Of a DNA stretch of 64,000 nt, positions 46,181 to 60,944 are shown piece after piece. Within the stretch, counting starts at the first letter, position 1, and the number at the start of each line of letters is the position of its first letter. Where the stretch lies: NCBI RefSeq assembly GCF_026212465.1, contig NC_080058.1, positions 5,932,001-5,996,000 on the forward strand. The letters run 5' to 3'. Origin of the DNA: Amaranthus tricolor. Taxonomy: Eukaryota > Streptophyta > Magnoliopsida > Caryophyllales > Amaranthaceae. Under the pieces are notes generated by a model, which was given only the letters and a program-made list of their open reading frames with translations, ran no database searches and was not told the origin of the DNA. The position numbers and the translations under genes are program-made.

Positions 46181-47080
46181 CAGTGGTGGATCCAGGATTT
46201 CGAGTCTCCTCGGGCACCAACGAGTCTCCTTGGGCAATAATTCCAAGATAAGGCCAAAGTAATATAAAAGGTTACGAACAAACTACAATTGTTCAAATTT
46301 ACAATGAAAACATAGTCCAACAAAATGAAATATAAAGCAAGGAACAAACTACAATTGTTCTCGCCTAGTTCTCATATTTTGGAATCGATGTATAATAGCA
46401 TCAATACTAACATTGAGAAACAAATCCTTCTCTAAAAAGGTAACTAAGCTATCATTCAACAATTGTTCTCCCATGTTGTTTCGCACTTTACTTTTTATGT
46501 GATTCATTCTGAAAAATGATCTTTCGACACTTGCTATCGTCACTAGAAGAAGCAATATCAATTTCAACAACTTGTAGACATCTGAATGAGTTTCATGCTT
46601 CCTTGTCTCAACAAGTTTTATGGAAAGTTCATTAGGAGTCTTCACATCCAAGAATCGGTCGTCCTTTCTCACATCACTAATGAAACTTTTAAATGTTTCC
46701 TCAAAGAATATCAAATCTTCATTTGGAAACTTATTTGGATAAAATTTGGTAAGATTCAACAATTTTTTTGTATCAAAAGAAGAGAAACCATCACAACGAC
46801 TAAAACAAGCCATACAAATAAGCAAATCTTTGATTTTCTCACTGAATCGATTTTCAAGGTCATGTAATTGTAGATCAATCACACTTAGAAAAACTTCAAC
46901 TCGATAATGATGAAGATTTGTTACTCGAGAAGCTTTACCACGAACCACCCTTCTTCCACCTCCAATGTGACTAGAATACAAGTCTTCCAAATAATATCAC
47001 AATCATAGTCAATCATCAATGAAATAACCTTATTCAAGTGATCTTCCCAAACATTATCTTGTAGTTCTTGCAAATAACCT
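46181..47080 (-). mobile_element. hAT transposon remnant (3' end with TIR)
   Basis: Starts (plus) CAGTGGTGGATCCAGG, which matches the CAGTGGCGGACCCAG end of the 22224 element with two changes. Inside is the C-terminal half of a TTF-type hAT transposase on the minus strand. I could not find the other terminal repeat, so the 5' part has been lost. Confidence 0.8.
46349..47075 (-). pseudogene. TTF-type hAT transposase, C-terminal part
   Basis: In order: ELQDNVWEDHLNKVISLMID (about 47070-47005), a one-base frameshift at about 46992, then LEDLYSSHIGGGRRVVRGKA, RVTNLHHYRVEVF, LNLTKFYPNKFPNEDL, LVETRKHETHSDVYKLLKL and the dimerisation block VTIASVERSFFRMNHIKSKV, ending at 46349. Typical of plant zinc-finger TTF/hAT proteins. 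The open frame of 213 codons is long for a pseudogene, but the frameshift and the missing N-terminus argue against function. Confidence 0.9.
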
Positions 47081-48793
47081 TATTTTGATGAAACGAAAAA
47101 TTATGAAAATTACATATTAAAAACCTATGTTTTAAGATTAATAAAAAAAATCTCATATGACTATATTGCCAAAATAAAATTGGAGATGAATAGGCGTATG
47201 TAGAGATGAGTTGGTAAAAATAGGCATTACTCTTTAAGTTTATAAAGTATTATAATCTATTTCTTTCTCCTATGTGGGACAACTCACATGTAAATAATTA
47301 AGGACTTCATCACTCTCATCACATGTGAGTGTCCTTTGAAATTTAGCCAACTATAAGAATATCAAATTAAATACCTAATTTTGAAGTCATAACAAATTAA
47401 AAATTAAATTCTGATAGCATGTTAGAATTCATAAAATAAATATGGGCAATTTTAAAAAAAAAAATTAACCAAGAGATTCAATACTAAATTCAATTTATAG
47501 CAATAAGATTTTTTGAACACTGCAATGGAGAAAGTACATATGTCTACTCGAAAAGTATGCCCTATAACATTATTGAGTGGAATTGTTTTGTAGCCTGCTA
47601 AGTTCTTCCAAGGTAACCCTAGGCATTCCTATTAGGGCATCAGTATATTGTGATCAAATCATGAAATTGCCAAATAAGGTCTCCAAAAACATTTATGCCA
47701 CATGCAAATACTTTCTGTCCCTCTTGTATGAGACTGTCTCACCGTGAGACGAGTTCATACAAAAGATCCGTTATGCTAAAAGTTTTCATTATTGGACTAT
47801 TTAGCCTATATATAAAACACATCTTACAGTAAGATCGTCTCATACAAAAATATATAAATTACTTTTTGTGAGATGATTGTACCTCTTTCACGAACCTAAA
47901 AATATTAAAAGGGATAAAGTTTGCATATGTCAAGTATAGATGCAAGTTTGCAAGCTGCAACATATCTCCTCCACATATAGTGTTTGGGGTGTAAAAAGTT
48001 TCAAATTTAATGAATCAATATTAGCTGCATTATCAAAGTGTTAAAAAGCCGTTTTGGCAATATTAAGGATATTTTATGTCTTTCTTCTTAAGGATTTTTC
48101 TTAAGCGTAGGAACTTATTGACCGCATTCTCTTTTATGGGTTTGAGTTGTCGTCTTTCTTCTCTCCTCAAATTCTAACTATAGTTTTTATAAGCGGGATA
48201 TACTAAATCTGATGATGATGAAGTATATTTCATAATTGCGGCAGATAATAGGAGATATGACGATACGACAACTGCATCGCTTTTGTTGCCGCATCAGTAT
48301 GCGGGTTATTACAATTATGATCGTTATCACACTTTGGCGCCATGCTACTAAGTTTTACAACAAACTTATTAATTTAATACTATTAGAGAAAGGGTTTAAT
48401 GAAGTATTGGGAAAAATATTTCTTTTGTGAATAAGGCTTATATTAACCTTTTAATTATGAACCTATATATTTTATCAAATAAGCTATTTTGTTACATAAA
48501 CGAGAGTTAGAAATAAAGTGAGATGTTTGCTTTCGTAAGTTAAAAGCCAAAATGAACTAATAAGCATTCCTTAAATTGTGGAAGCAAAAGGATGAATAGC
48601 GAGCCACATGAAAGTATTTGTCAGCTCATAAATTAATATGATGCTGAAAATTACTATCAAAAAAACTATATTTATATCGTGGAGAATCGAGTCTTGTTTT
48701 AGTTAGAGTATTTTCAACTATTCTTAGATTGAACGATAAGACTTGGGTTTAAGTCTAGTTGACCCTGTAATTCCTTAGCCTTCCTATTCCTTG
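47081..48793. other. Gene-free region with MITEs
   Basis: Holds the GAGACGGTCTC-family MITE at 47724-47850 and a GAT-tailed repeat at about 48095-48225. No coding region that I can support. Confidence 0.45.
47724..47850. mobile_element. MITE of the GAGACGGTCTC family, best copy
   Basis: Left end TTGTATGAGACTGTCTCACC and right end AAGATCGTCTCATACAAAAA are inverted to each other. The centre has TTATTGGACTATTTAGCC and TATATAAAACACATC, as in the 15557 copy. Confidence 0.75.
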
Positions 48794-49499
48794 TAGGGAT
48801 GGCAATGGGTCGGACTCAACTCGAATTATACATACTCCGACTTTGCTTCGGATTTTAGTCGAACTTTTTTTCAGTCCATCTCCACTCGGAGTCGGATTAT
48901 GCAAACTCCAAGTTTGCCTCGACTCGGACTCTCCGACCTCCAACGGAGTCGGATTATTATCAAACTTTATCGTTGTGATATTGTACTAATGATTTAAAGC
49001 ATTACGAAGTTAACGAAATATATTTTGCAAATACAATTTAACAAAAAATATGTACTTTGAATTCAAGTTTAACATGAGAAATATGCCTAATACTACAATT
49101 TAACAAAATTTTCTCGCATTTTGATTTGGCGTATTTTATTTCTCTTGATCTGATTTGTTGTATTTTGATTAATTGATCTAAATAAAAATACCAAGTAGTT
49201 TTTCAAAATCGAAAATTACAATTAGTATGAGAAAGAGCTTGAATTAGTCACGTCTAGAGTTTTAAAGGAAACAAAATATTGGGTTAAAAGTCAAATTCAA
49301 AGTCGGATTTCCTTCAGGGTCAAAGTCGGGTCGAAGTGTCGGATTTTTAATAAGGTCCAACTCCGGTCCGTCTCTAGCTCGAATTCGGATCGTGAAGTCG
49401 GAGTTGGAGTCGGATAACCTTTTCCTCAGACTCGAATCGGATTATTTTCCTCGGATCGAGTCGAACTAGAGTTGGATTCGGACTGAATTGTCATCCCTA
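48794..49499. mobile_element. Non-autonomous hAT (Ac-like ends)
   Basis: Starts TAGGGATGGCAATGGG and ends GAATTGTCATCCCTA; the ends are inverted to each other and close to the Ac consensus TAGGGATGAAA. Flanks ATTCCTTG (left) and TTCCCTTG (right) look like an aged 8-bp duplication. The outer 150 bp on each side are packed with TCGGA/TCCGA motifs, as expected for subterminal transposase binding sites. The middle is AT-rich and non-coding. Confidence 0.85.
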
Positions 49500-49818
49500 T
49501 TCCCTTGGCCTACCGTTAAACGCAAGAATAACACTCATTGATTAGGTTACATATATATAGACATAGACAACACTCATTGATAAAAAGTAAAAGAAGCAAT
49601 GAATACAAATTACAATATGGGCGGAAATTAAAAGCAAGAATAACAAGAACAAAAATAAAATGTCAATACATGTTTTTTAGAAGCCAAAACCAAAATGGAA
49701 TGATCATAATATAATCAATCACAAAAATAAGTAATAGTTGAAGTAAATTAAAGGCATGCATGCCATGGAAGCTGGATAATGTAAGGAAGCAACAGTCATG
49801 TTATGTCGTGTCGTGTCT

Positions 49819-50124
49819 TTATAGAAACTCACAAGTACCACTAAAGAGTCTCACAAAGAAAGGACCAGAGCATTTGGATCCGTCGCAACATCGATGTAAA
49901 AGACCACAAGTTTGGCCCTCACCAATGCACTTTTCGCAGGATCTTAAATTAAGATCGGCGCGGGTTAAGGCGCAGTTGAGTCCTTCAGCTTGGCAACAAT
50001 CGTCATCAAAAGAGCACGACTTACCTTCTTCTTTACACGTATCAGCAGCTTCACCGGTGGCCACCAAAAGAGACATGGCTATGGCTATGCTTAGCACCAA
50101 CGCTATAATCTTAACTGATTTCAT
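49819..50124 (-). CDS. Small secreted protein with two tandem knottin-like modules
   Basis: Intronless, 101 residues. Signal peptide about 1-26 (IIALVLSIAIAMSLLVATGE). The mature part has 12 Cys in two six-Cys modules: C30-x6-C37-x5-CC(43,44)-x6-C51-x11-C63 and C66-x6-C73-x5-CC(79,80)-x4-C85-x12-C98. C-x6-C-x5-CC-x-C-x-C is the inhibitor cystine-knot pattern; the expected pairing in each module is 1-4, 2-5, 3-6. Only two residues separate the modules. Plant single-domain proteins of this pattern include Mirabilis and Phytolacca antimicrobial peptides, so extracellular defence is likely, but an inhibitor or signalling role cannot be excluded. A TATAAATA box on the minus strand (50231-50224) lies about 100 bases before the ATG. 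Confidence 0.88.
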   Translation of the reverse strand: MKSVKIIALVLSIAIAMSLLVATGEAADTCKEEGKSCSFDDDCCQAEGLNCALTRADLNLRSCEKCIGEGQTCGLLHRCCDGSKCSGPFFVRLFSGTCEFL

Positions 50125-50223
50125 CTTTAATTAATTTCTAGCTTAATTTAATTACTCTTATATATATTGTGTTTGTATTTTTTGGATTTTGGTGCTTTAA
50201 TTTACATATTAGTTTCAAAATCC

Positions 50224-50231
50224 TATTTATA
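50224..50231 (-). promoter_or_regulatory. TATA box of the knottin-like gene
   Basis: Reads TATAAATA followed by GG on the minus strand, about 100 bases upstream of the ATG, predicting a leader of about 65-75 bases. A second TA-rich candidate at about 50158-50169 lies too near the ATG. Confidence 0.55.
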
Positions 50232-50483
50232 GTAATTATAACATAGCTTCCAATCAACTAGATAGTCCGTTTATGTTCGTTTAATTAATTAATTAGTGCA
50301 ATAATCATAGTCCATAATTAAGTAATGAATCCCACGTTCTTTAAATTAAATATCTCATCATGAAATTAAGTCCATCTAATGATCTAGTAATTATGGGGAT
50401 CCATTAGATTTTTAGGAAGGAGGAGTATGTGCTAACAACATTCATCACACCCTGGCTGGATAAGAAAAAAATGAATTAAATAA

Positions 50484-50872
50484 TTTTTTAAAAATAAAAT
50501 TCACAAAATAAACTTCGAAAAATTTTAATTTTCAAAATAAGCACCTTCGTGTTCAAATCCAGGTCAAAAGAGACAAAAATTTACTTTGTTTGTTGTTACA
50601 ACAAACACAAAGAAAACAATATCATAACGTATAATAGGATAAAAAATTAAATTATATATTGTTCGTTGTTATCAACAACGAACTACAATTTGGTGGTTTT
50701 TTCGTCCTTTCAAATGTTATTACATATATTAGTAACAATGACAATGTAATTTTTTTTCTCCTGTTTGCTATAGCGAACATACGTTGACGTTAGATTTTAC
50801 GGAGGCGTTTATTTTAGAAATTAAAATTTCCCGAATCTTATTTTGAGAATTAAAATTTTTTTTAATTTTTTT
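50484..50872. mobile_element. Foldback MITE with three internal palindromes
   Basis: Left arm about 50484-50545 (AAAATAAACTTCG, AAATTTTAATTTTCAAAATA) is inverted at about 50803-50870 (GGCGTTTATTTTAGAAATTA, TTATTTTGAGAATTAAAATT). Between the arms are three separate palindromes: GTTTGTTGTTACAACAAAC (50588-50606), GTTCGTTGTTATCAAC then AACGAAC (50661-50683), and GTTTGCTATAGCGAAC (50763-50778). Confidence 0.65.
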
Positions 50873-55628
<4,756 letters not shown>

Positions 55629-57308
55629 TTAACTAACCTTAAGTAGTCCCATTGTTTTAGCTATTTCTCTTAATAGAAACTTTTGAACTTTTCCGGTAGA
55701 AGTCTTAGGCAACTCTTCTTGAAAAACAACCGTTTTTGGAACCATATAATGTGCCATTCTTTCTCTACAATACTCTATTATTTCCTTTTCTGTTATTATT
55801 TCTTCACCCATGCCTTTCCTTTTTAAGCTAACAAAAGCACATGGTGTCTCACCCCAAAAATCATCCGGTCGGGCCACAACCGCCGCCTCATTTACTCTCG
55901 GGTGGGTATAAAGAACCGCTTCTACTTCCACACTACTAATATTTTCTCCCCCACTTATAATTATATCCTTTAACCTATCCTTAATTTCTAAGTACCCATC
56001 TTTATGTATAACCCCTACATCACCCGTCCTAAACCATCCGGATCGGGTCATGGATCTTGATGTACCTTCCGGGTCTTTCAAATAACCTAACATTACACTT
56101 CCTCCTTTTAACACCACTTCTCCTAAAGTCAATCCATCTCTTTCCACGGGTCGACCCGTATTCGGATCCACTACATCAACTTCAGTCATCCCTAAGGACC
56201 CCACCCCTTGTCTTGCCTTCAGCCTAGCTTTCTCCTCAGCAGGTAACGGGTCCCACTTAGATTTCCACTCCGAATGCACAACCAACCCACCCGTTTCAGT
56301 CAACCCATACCCGTGACTAACAACAAACCCAAGCGACTCCGTCCGGTACAAAACCGACGCCGGCGGTGGAGCTCCAGCAGTAAGGATCCGGACCCCTTTT
56401 TCCAACGGTTCTACATTCGGAATATTAGCTAACATATTTAAAACCACCGGAGCCCCACACATATGGGTCACACCATGGGTCCGAATAGCTTGATAAACAT
56501 TCGGAGCATCCACTTTTCTTAAACAAATATTAGAAGCTCCAACCGCCGCCATACCCCATGTTAAGCTCCACCCGTTTGCATGAAACATGGGTAATGTCCA
56601 TAAATAAACGGGTTGTTTAGGAACAGACCATTCAAGTAACGTATCAATGGCTAAAATATAATTCCCTCTATGACTAAGAACAACCCCTTTAGGATTATTA
56701 GTAGTCCCAGATGTATAATTCAACGCTATTGCATCCCATTCACTTTTGGGTCTTACCCATTTAAAATTCGGGTCCCCCCCTTCCACTAATTGGTTATACT
56801 CATAATCAAAACTATACCCATTTGTAATTTTTCGATCCTGATGATCCTGATCATGATTTTCATTGATTAGAATGATTTGGGGATGGGGGGTGTTGGGGGG
56901 GAAGAGGGAAATAGCTTTGATTATTAATGGGTGAAGAAAGGAATCGACAAAGACAAGCTTAGATTGGCTATGTTGAAGGAGAACAGAGAGTGAACGAGGG
57001 TCAAGACGGGTGTTAATGTTGTTGATTATAGCACCCGCCATTGGAACAGAGAATTGGAGTTCATACATGGAAGGAATGTTGGGTGCTAAAACGGAAACGA
57101 TATCTCCTTGTTTGATACCGAGAGATTTGATGGAAGATGCGGTTTGGATGCATCGATTGTAGGTTTGATCCCATGTGTGATTGATGATTGTGTTGTTGTG
57201 GGTGTAAGTAAGGGAAGGGCAGTCAGTGTAGGCTGTTGCTGCTCTTTCTAGGAAGTTGAGGGGTGTAAGTGGGACAGAATTGGGAGAAAATGGGATGAGA
57301 AGTTCCAT
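55629..57308 (-). CDS. Acyl-activating enzyme (AMP-dependent acyl/cinnamoyl-CoA ligase type)
   Basis: Intronless, 559 residues, full length for the AAE clade VI/benzoate-cinnamate ligase group. It activates a carboxylic acid with ATP to the acyl-AMP, then forms the CoA thioester. Motifs: P-loop YTSGTTNNPKGVVLSHR (198-214), MFHANGWSLTWG (241-252), GYGLTET (333-339), GWFRTGD (424-430), DRLKDIIISGGENIS (444-458), and the catalytic Lys in PKTSTGKVQ (K540). The start METGLL-like MELLIPFSPN, then VPLTPLNFLERAA, is typical of this group (AAE1-like, petunia cinnamate-CoA ligase). The C-terminus LLKVS is not a good SKL-type peroxisome signal, unlike many relatives. A TATAAA on the minus strand at about 57532-57526 lies 220 bases upstream of the ATG. 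Substrate cannot be told from sequence. Confidence 0.92.
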   Translation of the reverse strand: MELLIPFSPNSVPLTPLNFLERAATAYTDCPSLTYTHNNTIINHTWDQTYNRCIQTASSIKSLGIKQGDIVSVLAPNIPSMYELQFSVPMAGAIINNINTRLDPRSLSVLLQHSQSKLVFVDSFLHPLIIKAISLFPPNTPHPQIILINENHDQDHQDRKITNGYSFDYEYNQLVEGGDPNFKWVRPKSEWDAIALNYTSGTTNNPKGVVLSHRGNYILAIDTLLEWSVPKQPVYLWTLPMFHANGWSLTWGMAAVGASNICLRKVDAPNVYQAIRTHGVTHMCGAPVVLNMLANIPNVEPLEKGVRILTAGAPPPASVLYRTESLGFVVSHGYGLTETGGLVVHSEWKSKWDPLPAEEKARLKARQGVGSLGMTEVDVVDPNTGRPVERDGLTLGEVVLKGGSVMLGYLKDPEGTSRSMTRSGWFRTGDVGVIHKDGYLEIKDRLKDIIISGGENISSVEVEAVLYTHPRVNEAAVVARPDDFWGETPCAFVSLKRKGMGEEIITEKEIIEYCRERMAHYMVPKTVVFQEELPKTSTGKVQKFLLREIAKTMGLLKVS

Positions 57309-57652
57309 GATGATGATGAACGGAGAAGAGTTATTGTTGGGATTTTGCAGTAAAGAATTGTGTATTTTAATGGAGGATAAGTTAAGGGATGAATTAAATG
57401 TGGTTTAGGGCACGGATGATGAAGTTTCTGATAGGAGATAACCGGTGGTATTGAGTATTGACTCTGTGACTTCACTGTTGTGGTAGTGTTGTTTTCTGAT
57501 TTTGCATCTTCTATTGATACATATGTTTTATACTTGGATTAAATAGCTTAATAATAAAAAAATTTTGCTTGTGACCTTCTTATTTTAAAGTTGTCTGAGA
57601 CGGTCTCATATAAAATGGGCTGATTTATAAATTATGTCACGTGTGAACCTAG

Positions 57653-57729
<77 letters not shown>

Positions 57730-58921
57730 AGAAGCTCGTACAATTCACAATGAGTATGAAATATATAGAATATAAGTTCAAAGAATAATGCAAGTATATA
57801 TTATTGTGATTAAATTTATCGAATGTATGACTTTTTTTAAGCAAAAACTAAATATTGATTTTTTTTAATTATTTATTAATACATCACGTTTTCAATTAAT
57901 TAAATATATCAAATCTTAGGTTAGTTATATAAAATTGCTGTAATAAATTATACTCCATATTATACCAAATTTAGCTCTAATTTTAAAAATAATAAAACTT
58001 TAAATTAGATAAAGATTATTGTGTAATTAACTATTATCCACTAAAGTAATTACATTTGTTATGCCTCCTCAGAGGATGACACTTGGAATTTTCCTACATT
58101 TTTATGGTATTGTATGATGGTGTGTAATATACTTCTTTCATTATGAAACACTTGCTACATTACGGTTATTCATATTATTTATCATACAAGCTTATTTATA
58201 TATTGCGATTTATTCAAATACGATCTTATTTGAATAGTCTAATATCATATTTTCATATCTTCATGACATTTACTTTTTATAATTGTAAGGTATAATTCAA
58301 TATATTAATGATCAAGATAATGCATTGGACTGCGTAAAAAGTTAAATATGGAAATTATATATGATGGCAACATAGGTGAAATTTACTGGAAAGAAATATT
58401 AGGTTAGAGAACGAGACAAAAAAAAGTGAAGGATAGAAATGCGAGGTTAAGTAGAGATACTATAAGTAGAAGGATGAGATTAAAATAAGAAAAGTGAGAC
58501 CTTGCCAAAACAATAGAAAGCGATGCAAAATAAGAGGGACGTATGAAGTTGTACAATGTGAGTTTTCAATTTTGTTTGCTTATTAGTTGTTTGTTAAAAA
58601 TTTAAGTTGTTGTTAGTAGTTTAATAAGGTAGAACGACATGTGTTACTTCATGCATAGAAATACAGTTGTTTGTAAAGTAATATTAGTTTTAATAGTGTT
58701 ATTTAATGGTATATGTAATTATTTTCAAAATGTTAAAAACTTCAAGTGTTTCAAAATTAAAAGTAGCTGTTTAAGATTTTCTCGATTTTTTTACAACAAA
58801 TTATATTCTAACGACTATCACGATCGTTACTTTTACCGAAAAATATTGAATCACACAAATAATTATACAACTACTCACTTTGTTCTCTTGAATTTGCTAT
58901 AATTACTATTTTACTTAATTT
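57309..58921. other. Upstream flank of the acyl-activating enzyme gene and gene-free region
   Basis: Contains the probable promoter (TATA on the minus strand near 57530), a GAGACGGTCTC-type MITE half (57585-57648), the (AAT)n(ATT)n tract (57653-57728) and a worn Stowaway-type MITE (about 58372-58545, ending AAAATAAGAGGGACGTA). Confidence 0.5.
57653..57728. repeat. (AAT)n-(ATT)n palindromic microsatellite
   Basis: About 12 AAT units run directly into about 12 ATT units, so the tract is a near-perfect inverted repeat able to form a long hairpin. It joins the end of a GAGACGGTCTC-type MITE half. Confidence 0.95.
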
Positions 58922-59194
58922 TAGAGCTGCCAAAAGCTGACCCGACCTGCTAACCTGATCTGAAACCGACCCGAAATTAGCGGGTTTGGGTTTAGATTTT
59001 TGACCCAATTAATTAAATAGGTCAACCCGACCTGATCTGTTTATTAAATGGGTTAGGTTCAGGTTGAATATTTAAACCCCAAAAAAACCTGTTTAACCCA
59101 TTTATTAAATGGGTCAATCAGGTCAGGTCGACCCATATTAACCCATTTAATAACCCATTGAAATTTTTTTAAAAAGTTTGAAACTGGAATATTA

Positions 59195-59560
59195 TAAGCG
59201 CCTAAGCGGCCCAAGCCCAAGTGTATCTTCGCTCCGCGCCTTCTCTCCCTAAAAACCCTAAAAACCTAATTCCTCTTCTTCCTCCTTAACTGCGCCTTCT
59301 CTCCCTAAAAACCTAAAAACTCCTCCTTCTCAACGAACTGCGCCGCGCCTTCTTCTTCCTCTTTCTTCCTTAACTTAACTTCTCTCTCCTGTAAACTGGG
59401 TTGTAATTCGGATTCCCTAATTCCTGATTCCTTCTCTGCCGAAGTATCTTCGCTCCATTTCTCCAATCCTCTAAGCTATTCATTCTTTCGGTGTATCCGA
59501 ATTCCGAGGTTAGTTCTTTCGGTGTAAACTGGGTTAGTTCATTCATTTTGGTCTTTACTT
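59195..59560 (+). promoter_or_regulatory. Pyrimidine-rich, telobox-bearing leader inside the hAT
   Basis: Compositionally unlike its surroundings: GC-richer, with a repeated GCGCCTTCTCTCCCTAAAAA phrase (about 59236 and 59290), CTTCTTCCTC tracts, and AAAAACCCTAAAAACC, a plant telo-box. Such sequences sit in promoters and 5' UTRs of growth-related host genes and translation genes. It may be the element's own promoter or one taken from a host gene. Confidence 0.45.
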
Positions 59561-59996
59561 TTTTTTTTTTTAGTTTATTTTAATCATCATCTTCTTGTAA
59601 AGGTTACAATATTCTTCTATTTTTGTCATGGTTTTGTTTTGAATTGTGAAATTCGTTCATTTCTTGATTTGGGTTTGTGGGTTGTTTTGTTTTGGTGAAA
59701 GCTGTGTTCATGAGCAAGTTTTAGTTTTTTAATATGATTAGTGTCGTTTTACAGAATGATAATCATCATCTTCTTGTAAAGTTTTAGTTCATTGATAAGT
59801 TATACAGAATGAATTCATATGGTGAATTTTGATAATTTTTTGGTTTGATTTTCAGTTATTTCATTCATTTTGGTCTTATACTGATATTTTATAGGACTTT
59901 GATAGTTTTAATTCTGATTTTTTTTTTCATAATTATATAAGTTTTTGTTTGTTTCTTTACCTTTTAGAGATTTTAATGTAAATGCTTGTTTTATAG

Positions 59997-60556
59997 GACT
60001 TTGATAGTTTCTCTAATGAGCATAGTACTGTGAGTATGAAATCTGATTTGGAGATGTATTTTGAGGAGCAACTAGTGCCTCGTTCAGTTAATCTTGATAT
60101 TCTTGCGCATTGGAAGGCAAATGTATCTCGTTATCCGGTACTTTCTTTAATGGCTAGAGATATTCTTGCCATTCCTATATCTACCGTGGCTTCCGAATCT
60201 GCCTTTAGCATTGGTGGTCGGGTACTTGATTGCTATCGAAGTGCTTTGAAGCCAAATATTGTCCAAGCTATTGTTTGTCTAAAGGATTGGACATTTGAAG
60301 GAGGTAATTTTCTATATCATAATATGTCTTAAGTTAATATTGGTTTTGGTTTGTTTGATAACTTATATTTTTGTTTGTTAATGAAGCAAAAATGGAATCA
60401 CAATTGGATGAGCTTTGTGGGTTGGTAATGAAGATTAAAGTTGAAGAAGAAGAAGACATATCTTATCCTAGTCCAAGTCCAAGTCCAAGTCCATGTCAAA
60501 GTTTCGATCAACATGAATTCAGCTCAAAAGCATCTTCCTCAGCCACCATATTTTAG
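59997..60556 (+). pseudogene. C-terminal exons of a BED-type hAT transposase
   Basis: Exon 59997-60303 opens DFDSFSNEHSTVSMKSDLEM and has LDILAHWKANVSRYPVLSLM, ARDILAIPISTVASESAFSI and GGRVLDCYRSALKPN, the hAT dimerisation domain as in DAYSLEEPER/RICESLEEPER. After a good GT-AG intron the next exon 60387-60556 gives MESQLDELCGLVMKIKVEEE and a Ser-Pro repeat, ending at TAG. The N-terminal part is absent, so this is only a remnant, though the remaining frame is intact. Confidence 0.88.
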
Positions 60557-60944
60557 ATTATGATGATTTGTAGAAACTAGAAACTAATTATGATACTTTG
60601 TTGTGCTATTTTGCTTGTTTGATGTTTGTTAACTTTTGAAAACTTTTAAGAATTTTGAAGCATGTTTAATTTTATTATGAAATGTGAATATAATATATGG
60701 GTCAAATGGGTCAAATGGGTCAAATGACCTGAAATATATGGGTTCAATGACCTGGAAAAAAAAAGCAAGTTAAATGGGTCATTTTCAGGTTGACCCGACC
60801 TGCAACAGATCAGGTCGGGGTTTCAATTTTTGACCCATTTAATTAAATGGGTCAGGTTCAGGTCAAGAGTCTATGGACCCATTTATATATGACCCGAACC
60901 TGAAAACGACCCAACCCGACCTGTTTGACACCCCTACTTAATTT

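Larger units (their letters stand above)
58922..60936 (+). mobile_element. hAT transposon (RICESLEEPER-like), internally deleted
   Basis: Starts TAGAGCTGCCAAAAGC and ends GTTTGACACCCCTA (inverted TAGGGGTGTCAAAC). A perfect 8-bp duplication CTTAATTT flanks it (58914-58921, 60937-60944). Both subterminal regions are packed with GGGTCA/TGACCC and CGACCTG motifs, including a tandem GGGTCAAAT run at 60701-60729. It keeps a leader, an intron and the two last exons of a BED-type hAT transposase, but no zinc finger or core. Confidence 0.93.

Noticed and set aside
49760..50134. Plus-strand 124-codon frame opposite the knottin-like gene
   Set aside because: Shadow frame; the minus strand has a clear signal peptide and regular Cys spacing.
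57632..57844. Frame with poly-Asn then poly-Tyr
   Set aside because: Translation of the AAT/ATT microsatellite, not a protein.
59195..60556. Domesticated transposase host gene (DAYSLEEPER type)
   Set aside because: BED finger and core domain are missing, and perfect 8-bp duplications with intact ends show a recent mobile element; noted instead as a possible expressed tail.
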